From Campylobacter blaseri (GTDB taxonomy: Bacteria > Campylobacterota > Campylobacteria > Campylobacterales > Campylobacteraceae), in assembly GCF_013201895.1 (NCBI RefSeq), contig NZ_CP053841.1, forward strand, positions 806,001-870,000: 64,000 nt of DNA, in the 5' to 3' direction. Positions 1 to 7,049 of this stretch are shown here, piece after piece; position 1 is the first letter of the stretch; each line of letters opens with the position of its first letter. A program made the position numbers and the translations under genes. A model generated the notes under the pieces. The model was not told the DNA's origin. It did no database searches and was given only the letters and a program-made list of their open reading frames with translations.

Positions 1-1
1 A

Positions 2-1426
2 GGCGATTTACCAAAAATAAAAGATTTTAAACTTCCTCCTCTTAAATTCTTAAAAGATCCGCCTAAGCAAGTTAAAAGCGTAGATGAGAGCGAAATTGAT
101 CAAAAAGTTTTTGATTTACTTGATAAGTTAAGAAGATTTAAAATTGATGGCGATGTAGTTAGAACATACTCAGGGCCTGTTGTTACAACATTTGAATTTA
201 AGCCTGCTGCTCATGTAAAAGTTTCTAAAATTTTAAATCTTGAAGATGATTTAGCTATGGCTTTAAAGGCTAAAACTATTAGAATTCAAGCACCAATTCC
301 CGGAAAAGATGTTGTAGGTATTGAGATACCTAACAAAAATATACAAACAATTTATTTAAAAGAAATTTTAGAGAGTGATATTTATAAAAAGGCTTCAAGC
401 CCACTAACCATAGTTTTAGGCAAAGATATAGTAGGACAGCCATTTATAACAGATTTGAAAAAATTACCACATTTATTAATAGCAGGAACAACAGGAAGTG
501 GTAAAAGTGTCGGTATAAACTCAATGCTTTTAAGTTTGCTTTTTAGAAACTCACCAAAGACTTTAAAGTTAATTATGATTGATCCAAAAATGCTTGAGTT
601 TAGCATTTATAATGATATTCCACATTTATTAACTCCTGTTATAACTGATCCTAAAAAAGCTATAACCGCACTTTCAAATTTAGTTAATGAAATGGAAAAA
701 AGATATAAGGCTATGACTGAAACTAGAACTAAAAATATAGAAAACTATAATAATAAAGCTCTTAAAAATGGACAAAAGCCTATGCCTTATATAGTTGTTA
801 TCATAGATGAGTTAGCTGATCTCATGATGACTAGCGGTAAAGATGTTGAGTTTTATATAGCAAGACTTGCTCAAATGGCAAGAGCGAGTGGAATTCATCT
901 AATTTTAGCAACACAAAGACCTAGTGTTAATGTTGTAACTGGATTAATAAAGGCAAACATGCCATCTCGTATAAGTTTTAGGGTAGGGCAAAAGATAGAT
1001 TCAAAGGTGATTTTAGACCAAATGGGTGCTGATAGTTTACTTGGTAGAGGAGATATGCTATTTACTCCACCTTCAAGTCCAGGAGTTATTAGACTGCACG
1101 CTCCTTTTACTAGTGAAGAGGAAATTATAAGTGTTGTTGAGTATCTAAAAGCACAACAAGCTGTTGTTTATGATGAGTCCTTTTTAGAGGAAAGCAGTGA
1201 ATCTGGCGCTAGTAGTGCTAGCGGAAATGTAGATAGCATTGAGTTAGATGAACTATACGAAGAAGCCAAAAATATAGTTTTAAATGATGAAAAAACATCA
1301 ATTAGCTATATACAAAGAAGGCTTAAAATAGGCTACAATAGAGCGGCTAGCATAGTTGAGCAGCTTGAGGCAATGGGTGTTTTAACTGAGGTTAACTCAA
1401 AAGGGCAAAGAGATATTATTAGGTAG
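2..1426 (+). CDS. ftsK: DNA translocase FtsK, C-terminal part (5' end outside window)
   Basis: FtsK is the membrane-tethered hexameric ATPase that pumps chromosomal DNA through the division septum. The reading frame is open from the first bases of the window, so the gene is partial at its 5' end; the ATG at 257 is internal. Visible parts are the alpha/beta motor with Walker A (GTTGSGKS, about nt 485-510) and Walker B (VVIIDELAD, about nt 793-820), and a C-terminal winged-helix gamma domain (about nt 1255-1426, ending GQRDIIR) that in the family reads polar DNA motifs. The N-terminal membrane domain is not in view. ftsW follows 11 bp downstream, giving a division/cell-wall gene run. Confidence 0.97.
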   Translation, partial: GDLPKIKDFKLPPLKFLKDPPKQVKSVDESEIDQKVFDLLDKLRRFKIDGDVVRTYSGPVVTTFEFKPAAHVKVSKILNLEDDLAMALKAKTIRIQAPIPGKDVVGIEIPNKNIQTIYLKEILESDIYKKASSPLTIVLGKDIVGQPFITDLKKLPHLLIAGTTGSGKSVGINSMLLSLLFRNSPKTLKLIMIDPKMLEFSIYNDIPHLLTPVITDPKKAITALSNLVNEMEKRYKAMTETRTKNIENYNNKALKNGQKPMPYIVVIIDELADLMMTSGKDVEFYIARLAQMARASGIHLILATQRPSVNVVTGLIKANMPSRISFRVGQKIDSKVILDQMGADSLLGRGDMLFTPPSSPGVIRLHAPFTSEEEIISVVEYLKAQQAVVYDESFLEESSESGASSASGNVDSIELDELYEEAKNIVLNDEKTSISYIQRRLKIGYNRAASIVEQLEAMGVLTEVNSKGQRDIIR

Positions 1427-1437
1427 TTGGAAATAAA

Positions 1438-2616
1438 TTGAGCACTGATAAAATACTTTTTTTTACTTGTACTATTCTTATATCAATAGGGATTGTTTTC
1501 TCCTTATCTCTTAGTGCATTTGCTATTTTGTATTATGATAATACGAATAAACTACACTTTTTTTTAACTCAATTATTGATAGCTGTTATTGGAATAACAT
1601 TTATGTGGCTTCTGTCAAAGCCAAACCCAGATAAATACTTAAGTTATATAGGGTTTTTCCTATTTTTTTCAATGTTTATTTTAATGATTGTTATGCCGTT
1701 TTTGCCATCAAGTATAGTAAGAGAGGTTAATGGTGCTAATAGATGGATTAAGATTGCTGGCTTTTCACTATCCCCAGTTGAATTTTTTAAAATTGGATTT
1801 ATATATTTTTTAGCTTGGAGTTTCACTAGAAAGATTGATAGCACAAAAAAAACAATAGCAAAAGAAACACTTATATTATTGCCATATGTTTTTGTATTTA
1901 TTATAGTTATGTTTATAGTGGCGTATCTTCAAAATGATTTAGGACAAATTTTTGTATTAGGATTAGTCTTTGTAATGATGACTCTTTTTGCTGGAGCTAG
2001 CTTTAGAATATTAGGAACCGGAATTCTTTTTATATTTTTATCTATATATATTTTTATTAAAATTGGTTCTCATAGAAGTAGCAGGATAGAGTCTTGGTGG
2101 GCAGGAATTCAAGACCATGTTTTGAAGTTTTTTCCAGAACATATGCAAGAGCAATTACGAATAAATGAAGCAGATGCACCATATCAGGTTTCAAATTCCC
2201 TAAATGCTATAAATAATGGTGGAATGTTTGGGGAAGGGCTTGGTTTTGGGACTATAAAACTTGGTTTTTTAAGTGATGTTCATACGGATTTTGTATTGGC
2301 TGGAATTGCTGAGGAGATAGGATTTATAGGAATTTTATTTATAGTAATTTTATTTTTTATAATTTTATTTAGGCTTTTTAAAATTGCTCTTAGATCTCAA
2401 AATAATGTTTATTATCTATTTTCTCTTGGTATTGGATTTATGTTTTTATTTACGTTTGTAGTTAATGCCTTTGGGATAACATCATTAATCCCTATGAAAG
2501 GAATAGCCGTTCCATTTTTGAGCTACGGGGGAAGCCATTTGCTTGCTTCTTGTTTTGCTATTGGATTAATTTTAATGATATCTAAAAAGTCAAAGATGAA
2601 AGGTGGGTTACATTGA
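1438..2616 (+). CDS. ftsW: FtsW/RodA-family peptidoglycan glycosyltransferase, probably FtsW
   Basis: Integral membrane SEDS protein that polymerises lipid II at the septum. The 392 residues form about ten hydrophobic segments, and the typical SEDS stretches PVEFFKIG (about residues 116-123) and GGSHLLASCF near the C-terminus are present. The start is TTG at 1438, 11 bp after ftsK; no better upstream start is in frame. FtsW rather than RodA is inferred from position: the stop overlaps the start of murG (TTGA at 2613-2616), and ftsW-murG adjacency is the classic division/cell-wall arrangement. A RodA role cannot be fully excluded from sequence alone. Confidence 0.9.
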   Translation: MSTDKILFFTCTILISIGIVFSLSLSAFAILYYDNTNKLHFFLTQLLIAVIGITFMWLLSKPNPDKYLSYIGFFLFFSMFILMIVMPFLPSSIVREVNGANRWIKIAGFSLSPVEFFKIGFIYFLAWSFTRKIDSTKKTIAKETLILLPYVFVFIIVMFIVAYLQNDLGQIFVLGLVFVMMTLFAGASFRILGTGILFIFLSIYIFIKIGSHRSSRIESWWAGIQDHVLKFFPEHMQEQLRINEADAPYQVSNSLNAINNGGMFGEGLGFGTIKLGFLSDVHTDFVLAGIAEEIGFIGILFIVILFFIILFRLFKIALRSQNNVYYLFSLGIGFMFLFTFVVNAFGITSLIPMKGIAVPFLSYGGSHLLASCFAIGLILMISKKSKMKGGLH

Positions 2617-3635
2617 TAGCTATAACTGGCGGCGGAACAGGTGGACATCTAGTAATAGCTAAGACTATTGCTACTGAGTTAAAAAACAGAGGCATAAAAG
2701 CTATTTTTATAGGCTCAACCTATGGGCAGGATAGGGAGTGGTTTGAAAACTGTGATTTTTTTGAAGAAAAGTATTTTCTAAAGAGCACAGGCGTTGTTAA
2801 TAAAAAAGGCCTCTCAAAGATAAAATCATTATTTAATATAGTTAAACTATCTTTTAAGTGCAAGCAAATTTTTAAAAAACATAACATAAAGGCTGTTTTT
2901 AGTGTTGGTGGGTATAGTTCATCACCAGCTTCTTTTTGGGCAGTATTTAGTAAAACTCCACTTTTTATTCATGAACAAAATGCCAAAATAGGGCGTTTAA
3001 ATAAATTATTAAAACCTTTTGCAAAAAATTTCTATAACTCATATGAAAAAACAAAATTTAACTACCCAGTAAAAAGCGAAGTATTTGAAAAAGCAAGAAG
3101 AAGAGATGGCTTAAAAACTATAATATTTTTAGGGGGATCACAAGGAGCAAGATTTATAAATAATCTTGCTATGAATATAGCTTTTGAACTTAAAGAGAAA
3201 AATATAAATATAATACACCAATGTGGAAAACTTAACTATAATAAAGTTAGTGAATTTTATAAAAACAATGGCATCCATATAGACTTGTTTGATTTTTCAA
3301 ATGAACTAGCTAGTAAAATGCAAGAGGCTGATTTGTGTATAGGAAGAAGTGGTGCAAGTACTCTTTGGGAGCTTTGTGCAAATTTACTACCAGCTATTTT
3401 TATACCACTACCTAGTGCTGCAAATGATCATCAATTTTATAATGCTAAGTTTTTAATGGATTTAGGTTTAGCAAAAGTATATAGAGAAGATGAAATTTCA
3501 AAAGAGAAAATTTTAAATGAGATATTTAATTATGATATTATTGAAACTAGTAGAGGCTTAGAAAGCGTTATAGAACAAAATGGCTCTAGGCAAGTAGTAG
3601 ACGATATGTTAAATTTACTAGATAATTGTAAATAA
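2613..3635 (+). CDS. murG: UDP-GlcNAc:lipid I N-acetylglucosaminyltransferase MurG
   Basis: MurG makes lipid II by adding GlcNAc to undecaprenyl-pyrophosphoryl-MurNAc-pentapeptide at the inner face of the membrane. It is a GT-B fold enzyme. The first glycine loop GGGTGGH lies at residues 6-12, HEQN near residue 120, the second glycine loop GGSQGA near residue 175, and the donor-binding SGASTLWE segment near residue 245. At 340 residues it is slightly shorter than the E. coli enzyme, as usual in Campylobacter. The start is TTG overlapping the ftsW stop, which suggests translational coupling. After murG the core genome is interrupted by prophage remnants. Confidence 0.96.
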   Translation: MIAITGGGTGGHLVIAKTIATELKNRGIKAIFIGSTYGQDREWFENCDFFEEKYFLKSTGVVNKKGLSKIKSLFNIVKLSFKCKQIFKKHNIKAVFSVGGYSSSPASFWAVFSKTPLFIHEQNAKIGRLNKLLKPFAKNFYNSYEKTKFNYPVKSEVFEKARRRDGLKTIIFLGGSQGARFINNLAMNIAFELKEKNINIIHQCGKLNYNKVSEFYKNNGIHIDLFDFSNELASKMQEADLCIGRSGASTLWELCANLLPAIFIPLPSAANDHQFYNAKFLMDLGLAKVYREDEISKEKILNEIFNYDIIETSRGLESVIEQNGSRQVVDDMLNLLDNCK

Positions 3636-3639
3636 CGCA

Positions 3640-4241
3640 TATCAACTAAAAATAGGAACATTTAAAAACTCAATTTCATTGTTGATACTTATAACGTAAT
3701 TTTTTATCTTTTGTGTTTCTATTTCGTTTGATATGCAATATTCTTTTTATATTTTTATATTTAATTTTTTTATAGTTTTTCATTTCATAATTTCTTGAGT
3801 CATATACAAATTTTTTAATTGATTGCAGTTGTTGCTCCACTTTTCCAATTTTTACATTGAATTAATAACATTTCCTTCTCCTTGCATACTATTATGTCTA
3901 TGCCTTCATTTTTATATCCCTTGTTATATCATTTTATATCCCTCTTTTTTTAAAAATCAGCTATATAAAACTCACATATTTATTGCCTTTAGCTTTTTTC
4001 CAGTCATATTGTTTTTTTGTTTTATTTTACTAGATACTTCGCTTTGATTTTTTAAATACTCTTTTAGTCTTTCATCGTATCTTCTCTTTATACCATCATA
4101 AACTTGTTTGTATCTTACATCATCATATTTTTTAAAATTTGTATTTTCTTTTTTTCTTTTAGCTCTATACCTTGGTTTCTTTTTTGGTTCTATTAATTTT
4201 ATTATAAAGGCTATAAAAAATAATATTAATGCTATTTTCAT
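3640..4241 (-). pseudogene. Decayed copy of the prophage membrane-anchored Mrr-like nuclease
   Basis: This stretch is a broken relative of the nuclease gene at 5294-6058. Read leftward, only the first 89 codons are still open (4241 to 3972): an N-terminal hydrophobic helix, the basic stretch KKKPRYRAKRKKENTN and an EVSSKIKQKN segment all match the intact gene. Downstream DNA to about 3640 still aligns with the catalytic half, for example the segments at 3850-3870 and 5500-5520, but is split by frameshifts and small deletions. The catalytic part is therefore lost. The two internal 34-residue repeats of the intact gene are missing, so this copy either predates that expansion or lost it. It lies outside the present prophage boundary. 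Confidence 0.85.
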
Positions 4242-4303
4242 TATAATCTCTTTAAAATATATTTTTGATTATATAAAAAAATGTAAAAAAGTAAATATAG
4301 AGA

Positions 4304-4397
4304 TTTTAAGAATAATTTAAGGAGTGCTTGAAACATCGGTAAAATGGGGGTTTGGTTGCAGAGAGAGGATTTGAACCTCTGACCTTCGGGTTATGAG
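4304..4397 (+). repeat. attL: left 94-bp direct repeat with displaced 3' part of tRNA-fMet
   Basis: This 94-bp stretch recurs at 15470-15563 with three mismatches. The inner 45 bp (4353-4397 and 15519-15563) are identical and are the 3' part of the initiator tRNA gene including CCA. The left copy breaks off after TTATGAG in the anticodon loop and stem, where the right copy continues into the rest of the tRNA. This is the expected product of integrase-mediated insertion, the phage having restored the tRNA on the right. The other 49 bp lie downstream of the tRNA; their similarity is unexpected for a first integration and suggests an older prophage end was already there. Confidence 0.9.
4331..4347 (+). 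repeat. Integrase arm-site-like 17-mer, copy 1
   Basis: The motif AAACATCGGTAAAATGG sits in the outer flank of attL. Near-identical copies lie at 4425-4441 and 15497-15513 in the same orientation. In the excised circle the last two would flank the 45-bp core at 27 and 5 bp respectively, the layout expected of integrase arm-binding sites. The function is inferred. Confidence 0.45.
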
Positions 4398-4424
4398 AAA
4401 AATGGGCATTTAAAAACTATATAT

Positions 4425-4441
4425 AAACATCGGTAGAATGG
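4425..4441 (+). repeat. Integrase arm-site-like 17-mer, copy 2
   Basis: AAACATCGGTAGAATGG differs by one base from the copy at 4331-4347 and by two from that at 15497-15513. It lies inside the prophage, 27 bp from the end of the attL core, before the toxin-antitoxin promoter. Confidence 0.45.
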
Positions 4442-4505
4442 TGCTTTAAACACTTTATAAGTTTATATTTCATATAATGAATATAATTTAGTTAGGAGCT
4501 ATAAA

Positions 4506-4733
4506 ATGAATGTTACAATTAAAAATGTTGATGATAAATTCTTAAATATTTTAAAAGAGCTAACTTCTATATTTCCAAAATCAAGTCTAGAAATAGAAAA
4601 TTCAAAAGCATATAATGATAAAGCGATTAAAGATATATTAGAAAGTAAAGAAGAAATAGAAAAAAATAGAAAAAATGGTTCTTTAAAGTTATATAATGAT
4701 TTTGATTTACTTTTAAAAGATTTAAGAGCTTAA
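4506..4733 (+). CDS. Putative antitoxin of a YafQ-type toxin-antitoxin pair
   Basis: The 75-residue acidic and lysine-rich protein starts at an ATG behind AGGAG and ends 1 bp before the toxin start. I do not recognise its N-terminal DNA-binding fold with certainty, although MNVTIKNVDDKFLNILKELTSIF resembles the short strand-helix start of RelB/Phd-like antitoxins. The C-terminal half (DILESKEEIEKN...LYNDFDLLLKDL) looks like the toxin-wrapping tail of such proteins. The assignment rests mainly on its place in front of a clear YafQ homologue. Two overlapping TATAAT-like hexamers at 4473-4487 and a surrounding imperfect palindrome could be an autoregulated promoter. Confidence 0.75.
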   Translation: MNVTIKNVDDKFLNILKELTSIFPKSSLEIENSKAYNDKAIKDILESKEEIEKNRKNGSLKLYNDFDLLLKDLRA

Positions 4734-4734
4734 A

Positions 4735-5007
4735 TTGTATAAATATAGTATTGTTTATTCATCTAAATTTAAAAAATCTTTTAAAAAACTAAGTAACAAA
4801 GACCAATTATTAGTTATAGATATTTTAAAAAAACTTTCTAAAGATGAGAAATTAGAAGAAAAACATAAAGACCACCAACTAAAAGGAAAATTAAAAGATT
4901 TTAGAGATTGTCATATAAAGCCCGATTTAGTTTTAATTTATCAAAAAAATAATGAAATTTTAGAACTTCTTGTTTTAAATATTGGCTCTCATAGTGATTT
5001 ATTCTAA
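4735..5007 (+). CDS. YafQ-family mRNA interferase toxin (RelE/ParE superfamily)
   Basis: A 90-residue basic protein with the complete YafQ signature: H44 and H47 before the QLKG segment, D58-C59-H60, P63-D64, LIYQ, and the terminal GSHSDLF with H86 and F90. In E. coli YafQ the equivalent histidines, aspartate and phenylalanine carry out ribosome-dependent mRNA cleavage. The start is TTG, 1 bp after the antitoxin stop, so the two are co-translated. The 3' end overlaps the convergent gene at 5004-5276 by 4 bp. Its likely role in the phage is stabilising the prophage or interfering with other phages. Confidence 0.88.
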   Translation: MYKYSIVYSSKFKKSFKKLSNKDQLLVIDILKKLSKDEKLEEKHKDHQLKGKLKDFRDCHIKPDLVLIYQKNNEILELLVLNIGSHSDLF

Positions 5008-5276
5008 TATTTTTTAAACATTTCATTTAGTTCTTTATTCATTTTTTCCATTTCTTGATTTAGCTGTCTATTAAATTTTTTCATTTCTCTATTTAATTGT
5101 TTTTCATATTCTTCTTTTTCTTTATTGTATTTAATCATTTCTTTATTCATTTCTTTACCTAAATTTTCTAGTGCTTTATTTGTTTGGTATTTGTCATAAG
5201 CTATATATGATAATGCTAATGCACAAATTGCTATAGCTATTGTTATTATTATAATTATTATTTTATTTTCTTTCAT
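5004..5276 (-). CDS. Small membrane protein with a C-terminal coiled coil
   Basis: 90 residues: a strongly hydrophobic helix at about residues 5-27, then a highly charged amphipathic region rich in Met, Asn, Lys and Glu with a repeating pattern (REMKKFNRQLNQEMEKMNKEL) that predicts a long coiled coil. No family is recognised. It lies directly downstream of the nuclease on the same strand (18-bp gap), so the two are probably co-transcribed. A membrane anchor plus coiled coil, next to a membrane-anchored nuclease and under prophage control, would suit a superinfection-exclusion component; that is inference only. Confidence 0.75.
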   Translation of the reverse strand: MKENKIIIIIITIAIAICALALSYIAYDKYQTNKALENLGKEMNKEMIKYNKEKEEYEKQLNREMKKFNRQLNQEMEKMNKELNEMFKKY

Positions 5277-5293
5277 TTTATACCTTTTCTTTT

Positions 5294-6058
5294 TTATTTT
5301 AGTAATGGAATATTTAAAAATTCAATTTCATTTTTAATACTTGCAATATAGTTATTTATCTCTTGTATTTCAATTTCATTTGATATACAATATATTTTTT
5401 TAATTTGTTTATTTCTTATCATTTTGTAGTTTTTCATCTCATAATTCCTGCAATCATATACAAATTTTTTTATTGAGCTTAATGTTGCTCCACTTTCCCA
5501 GTTTTTACATTGAATTAATATCATTTCTTTTTTACCTTTGTATGCTATTAAATCAATTCCTTCATCTTGATAACCTTCATTGTATCCTTTCATATATACT
5601 TTATAACCTTCATTTTTATAAAACTGTGCTATGTAAAACTCATATTTGTTTCCTTTAGCTTTTTTCCAATCATATTTATTTTTTGGTTTTATTCTGCTTG
5701 ATACTTCGCCTTTATTTCTTAAATAATCATTTATAGTAAATTCATATTTATTTTTTGTTTCTTTTTCTAAATCATATTGTTTTTGTGATTTTGTTCTACT
5801 TGATGTTTTTTCTTTATTTTTAAAATAATCATTTATAGTAAATTCATATTTATTTTCTATTTCTTTTTCTAGATTATTTTGTTTATTATTATCTTGTCTA
5901 TACTTTGTATAATCGTAATATCTTTTATGTTTTACATCATTATATTTTTTTAAATTTGTATTTTCTTTTTTTCTTTTAGATCTATACCTTGGTTTCTTTT
6001 TTGGTTTTAATACATCTAAAATAATTATAATAATAAGTAATATTGATAATATTTTCAC
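5294..6058 (-). CDS. Membrane-anchored Mrr-like restriction endonuclease
   Basis: 254 residues. A hydrophobic helix (about 1-17) is followed by a very basic stretch (KKKPRYRSKRKKE) that would face the cytoplasm. A linker then carries a 34-residue tandem repeat beginning NKYEFTINDY. The C-terminal 115 residues form an Mrr-type PD-(D/E)XK domain, with the early acidic helix (KYEFYIAQF), the catalytic Asp in DEGIDLIAYK and the Q-x-K motif in ILIQCKNW. Mrr-like domains cleave DNA, often modified DNA. The protein is co-oriented with the coiled-coil protein and the repressor, so it is probably expressed in the lysogen. A decayed copy lies at 3640-4241. Defence against competing phages is inferred. 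Confidence 0.85.
   Translation of the reverse strand: MKILSILLIIIIILDVLKPKKKPRYRSKRKKENTNLKKYNDVKHKRYYDYTKYRQDNNKQNNLEKEIENKYEFTINDYFKNKEKTSSRTKSQKQYDLEKETKNKYEFTINDYLRNKGEVSSRIKPKNKYDWKKAKGNKYEFYIAQFYKNEGYKVYMKGYNEGYQDEGIDLIAYKGKKEMILIQCKNWESGATLSSIKKFVYDCRNYEMKNYKMIRNKQIKKIYCISNEIEIQEINNYIASIKNEIEFLNIPLLK
5721..5856 (-). repeat. 102-bp tandem repeat inside the nuclease gene
   Basis: The same 34-bp sequence occurs at 5721-5754 and 5823-5856, a period of 102 bp or 34 codons. A weaker third copy is the start of the nuclease domain itself. At protein level the units begin NKYEFTINDY, NKYEFTINDY and NKYEFYIAQF. The repeat lengthens the linker between membrane anchor and nuclease in frame. Confidence 0.8.
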
Positions 6059-6061
6059 CCT

Positions 6062-6328
6062 TTATCCTTCTAATTCTTTTTTCAACACTCTGGCTTTTAT
6101 ATCAAATATATAATATTCCTTTTCTTTTTCGTTAAGTTTTTCTAATAATTCTATTATTTTATTTTCTTTTTTATCTGTTTTTGAATTATTTTCATTTATA
6201 TTTGAAATATTTTCTATTATAAAATTATATAGTTTTGGTCTTGATTTTTCCCAATTGTAGAGCGTTCTAACTTCTAATTCTAAATAATCTGCTATTTCTT
6301 TTTTAGTCAACATATGAAAATCTTTCAT
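6062..6328 (-). CDS. Helix-turn-helix prophage repressor (putative)
   Basis: 88 residues. The N-terminal part (about 6-32) reads as a helix-turn-helix (TKKEIADYLELEVRTLYNWEKSRP), typical of small phage repressors. The C-terminal half is charged and helical, probably for dimerisation. It is transcribed away from the replication and structural genes, as a lysogeny repressor would be. The start at 6328 lies inside one of three matching palindromes (TGAAA-N3-TTTCA) at 6315, 6355 and 6379, so it probably represses both itself and the rightward operon. Weak similarity leaves open a role as a replication-control protein. Confidence 0.7.
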   Translation of the reverse strand: MKDFHMLTKKEIADYLELEVRTLYNWEKSRPKLYNFIIENISNINENNSKTDKKENKIIELLEKLNEKEKEYYIFDIKARVLKKELEG

Positions 6329-6391
6329 TTTTAAGTAAATATTAATGTTTATTATGAAATAATTTCATTATAAGTTTATGAAACTATTTCA
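6315..6391. promoter_or_regulatory. Three operator-like palindromes TGAAA-N3-TTTCA
   Basis: Three 13-bp palindromes share the arms TGAAA and TTTCA: 6315-6327 (spacer ATC), 6355-6367 (TAA) and 6379-6391 (CTA). Their centres are 40 and 24 bp apart. The first overlaps the repressor start codon; the other two sit between the repressor and the rightward phage genes. This is the usual layout of a phage switch with autoregulation. Confidence 0.6.
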
Positions 6392-6611
6392 ATCAATGCA
6401 GTTGAATTTTATCAAAAACTTATAAATTTTTAACTTAACCCACTACACCGCAAGATTTGTGTGTTCTTTAGGGTATATAAGCTAGGGGTTAATTAACTCT
6501 TACCTTAACGGTAAAACAACCTTAGTATTTGTGTTGTAAAACTGCTAGGGGTGGTAGTAGCTCCGCCCCTTAAATCTTAGCTACTAAAAACAAAATCAAA
6601 GGAGCTACATT
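6392..6611 (+). promoter_or_regulatory. Intergenic leader of the phage late operon with competing hairpins
   Basis: No gene is seen here. Near its 3' end three pairings compete. AGGGGTGG (6547-6554) pairs with CCGCCCCT (6563-6570). TAGTAGCT (6555-6562) pairs with AGCTACTA (6579-6586). GTAGCTCC (6557-6564) is the exact complement of GGAGCTAC (6601-6608), which contains the Shine-Dalgarno of the next gene. Forming the first hairpin would leave the Shine-Dalgarno free; forming the third would hide it. The GC-rich hairpin could instead belong to the replication or packaging region. Confidence 0.55.
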
Positions 6612-6926
6612 ATGTACACATATCTTATAGGTTTGGTTGATGAAGTAAGACCAATTTCAAGAACTGACAAGAAAACAGGAGAGGTATTAAACTCAATAGA
6701 TGTAACTATTACATTTGAGGGTCATGATACTAAAGGTTATTTAATCAAAAATACTGAAACTGTTAATTTTGATTTCTTTTTAAGAGCTAAATTTGATGAA
6801 GTAAAAGGCAAATATATAGGTATTCCATATCGTTTCTTAAATACTAGAACTGGTGCTTATATGTTCCCTGATGACAGTATGGATTTTCAAGTTTTTGAAA
6901 ATAATCCTTTTGTTAAGAAAAAATAA
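6612..6926 (+). CDS. Putative phage ssDNA-binding protein (gene V-like)
   Basis: 104 residues, mostly beta-strand-like, with evenly spaced aromatic residues (MYTYLIG, FDFFLRAKF, YIGIPYRFL) and a basic C-terminus (PFVKKK). It is the first gene of the rightward operon, between the leader and the coat genes, the place of the ssDNA-binding gene in many inoviruses. The size fits gene V-like proteins (about 87-110 residues). Sequence similarity alone is not decisive. In Ff phages this protein coats the single-stranded genome and represses translation of phage mRNAs, which fits the hidden Shine-Dalgarno possibility in its leader. Confidence 0.6.
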   Translation: MYTYLIGLVDEVRPISRTDKKTGEVLNSIDVTITFEGHDTKGYLIKNTETVNFDFFLRAKFDEVKGKYIGIPYRFLNTRTGAYMFPDDSMDFQVFENNPFVKKK

Positions 6927-6978
6927 CTAATCTTGGGTGTCTTTGACTTAATGGAACATGTCAACCGTTCCGCCCTTT

Positions 6979-7024
6979 AAAAAGCTTTTAAAAGTTAAAT
7001 TACTTTGATTTTTCAAAGCTTTTT
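6979..7024. terminator. Intergenic inverted repeat before the major coat gene
   Basis: AAAAAGCTTT (6979-6988) and AAAGCTTTTT (7015-7024) are perfect 10-bp arms with a 26-nt loop. It lies between the ssDNA-binding-like gene and the major coat gene. It may be a weak terminator or an mRNA-processing or stabilising structure, which would help set the coat protein apart as a highly expressed transcript. Confidence 0.4.
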
Positions 7025-7049
7025 AGCTAAATCTTTTAAGGAGAATATT

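Noticed and set aside
3823-4320. Plus-strand open frames in the prophage scar
   Set aside because: They are antisense to the decayed nuclease copy; the minus-strand similarity to the intact gene explains the sequence.
5721-5856. CRISPR-like regular repeat
   Set aside because: Only two full units with a coding-frame period of 102 bp inside a gene; no spacer pattern and no cas genes.
6440-6600. tRNA or riboswitch in the inovirus leader
   Set aside because: The paired segments do not form a cloverleaf, and no known riboswitch core is visible; competing hairpins explain the structure better.
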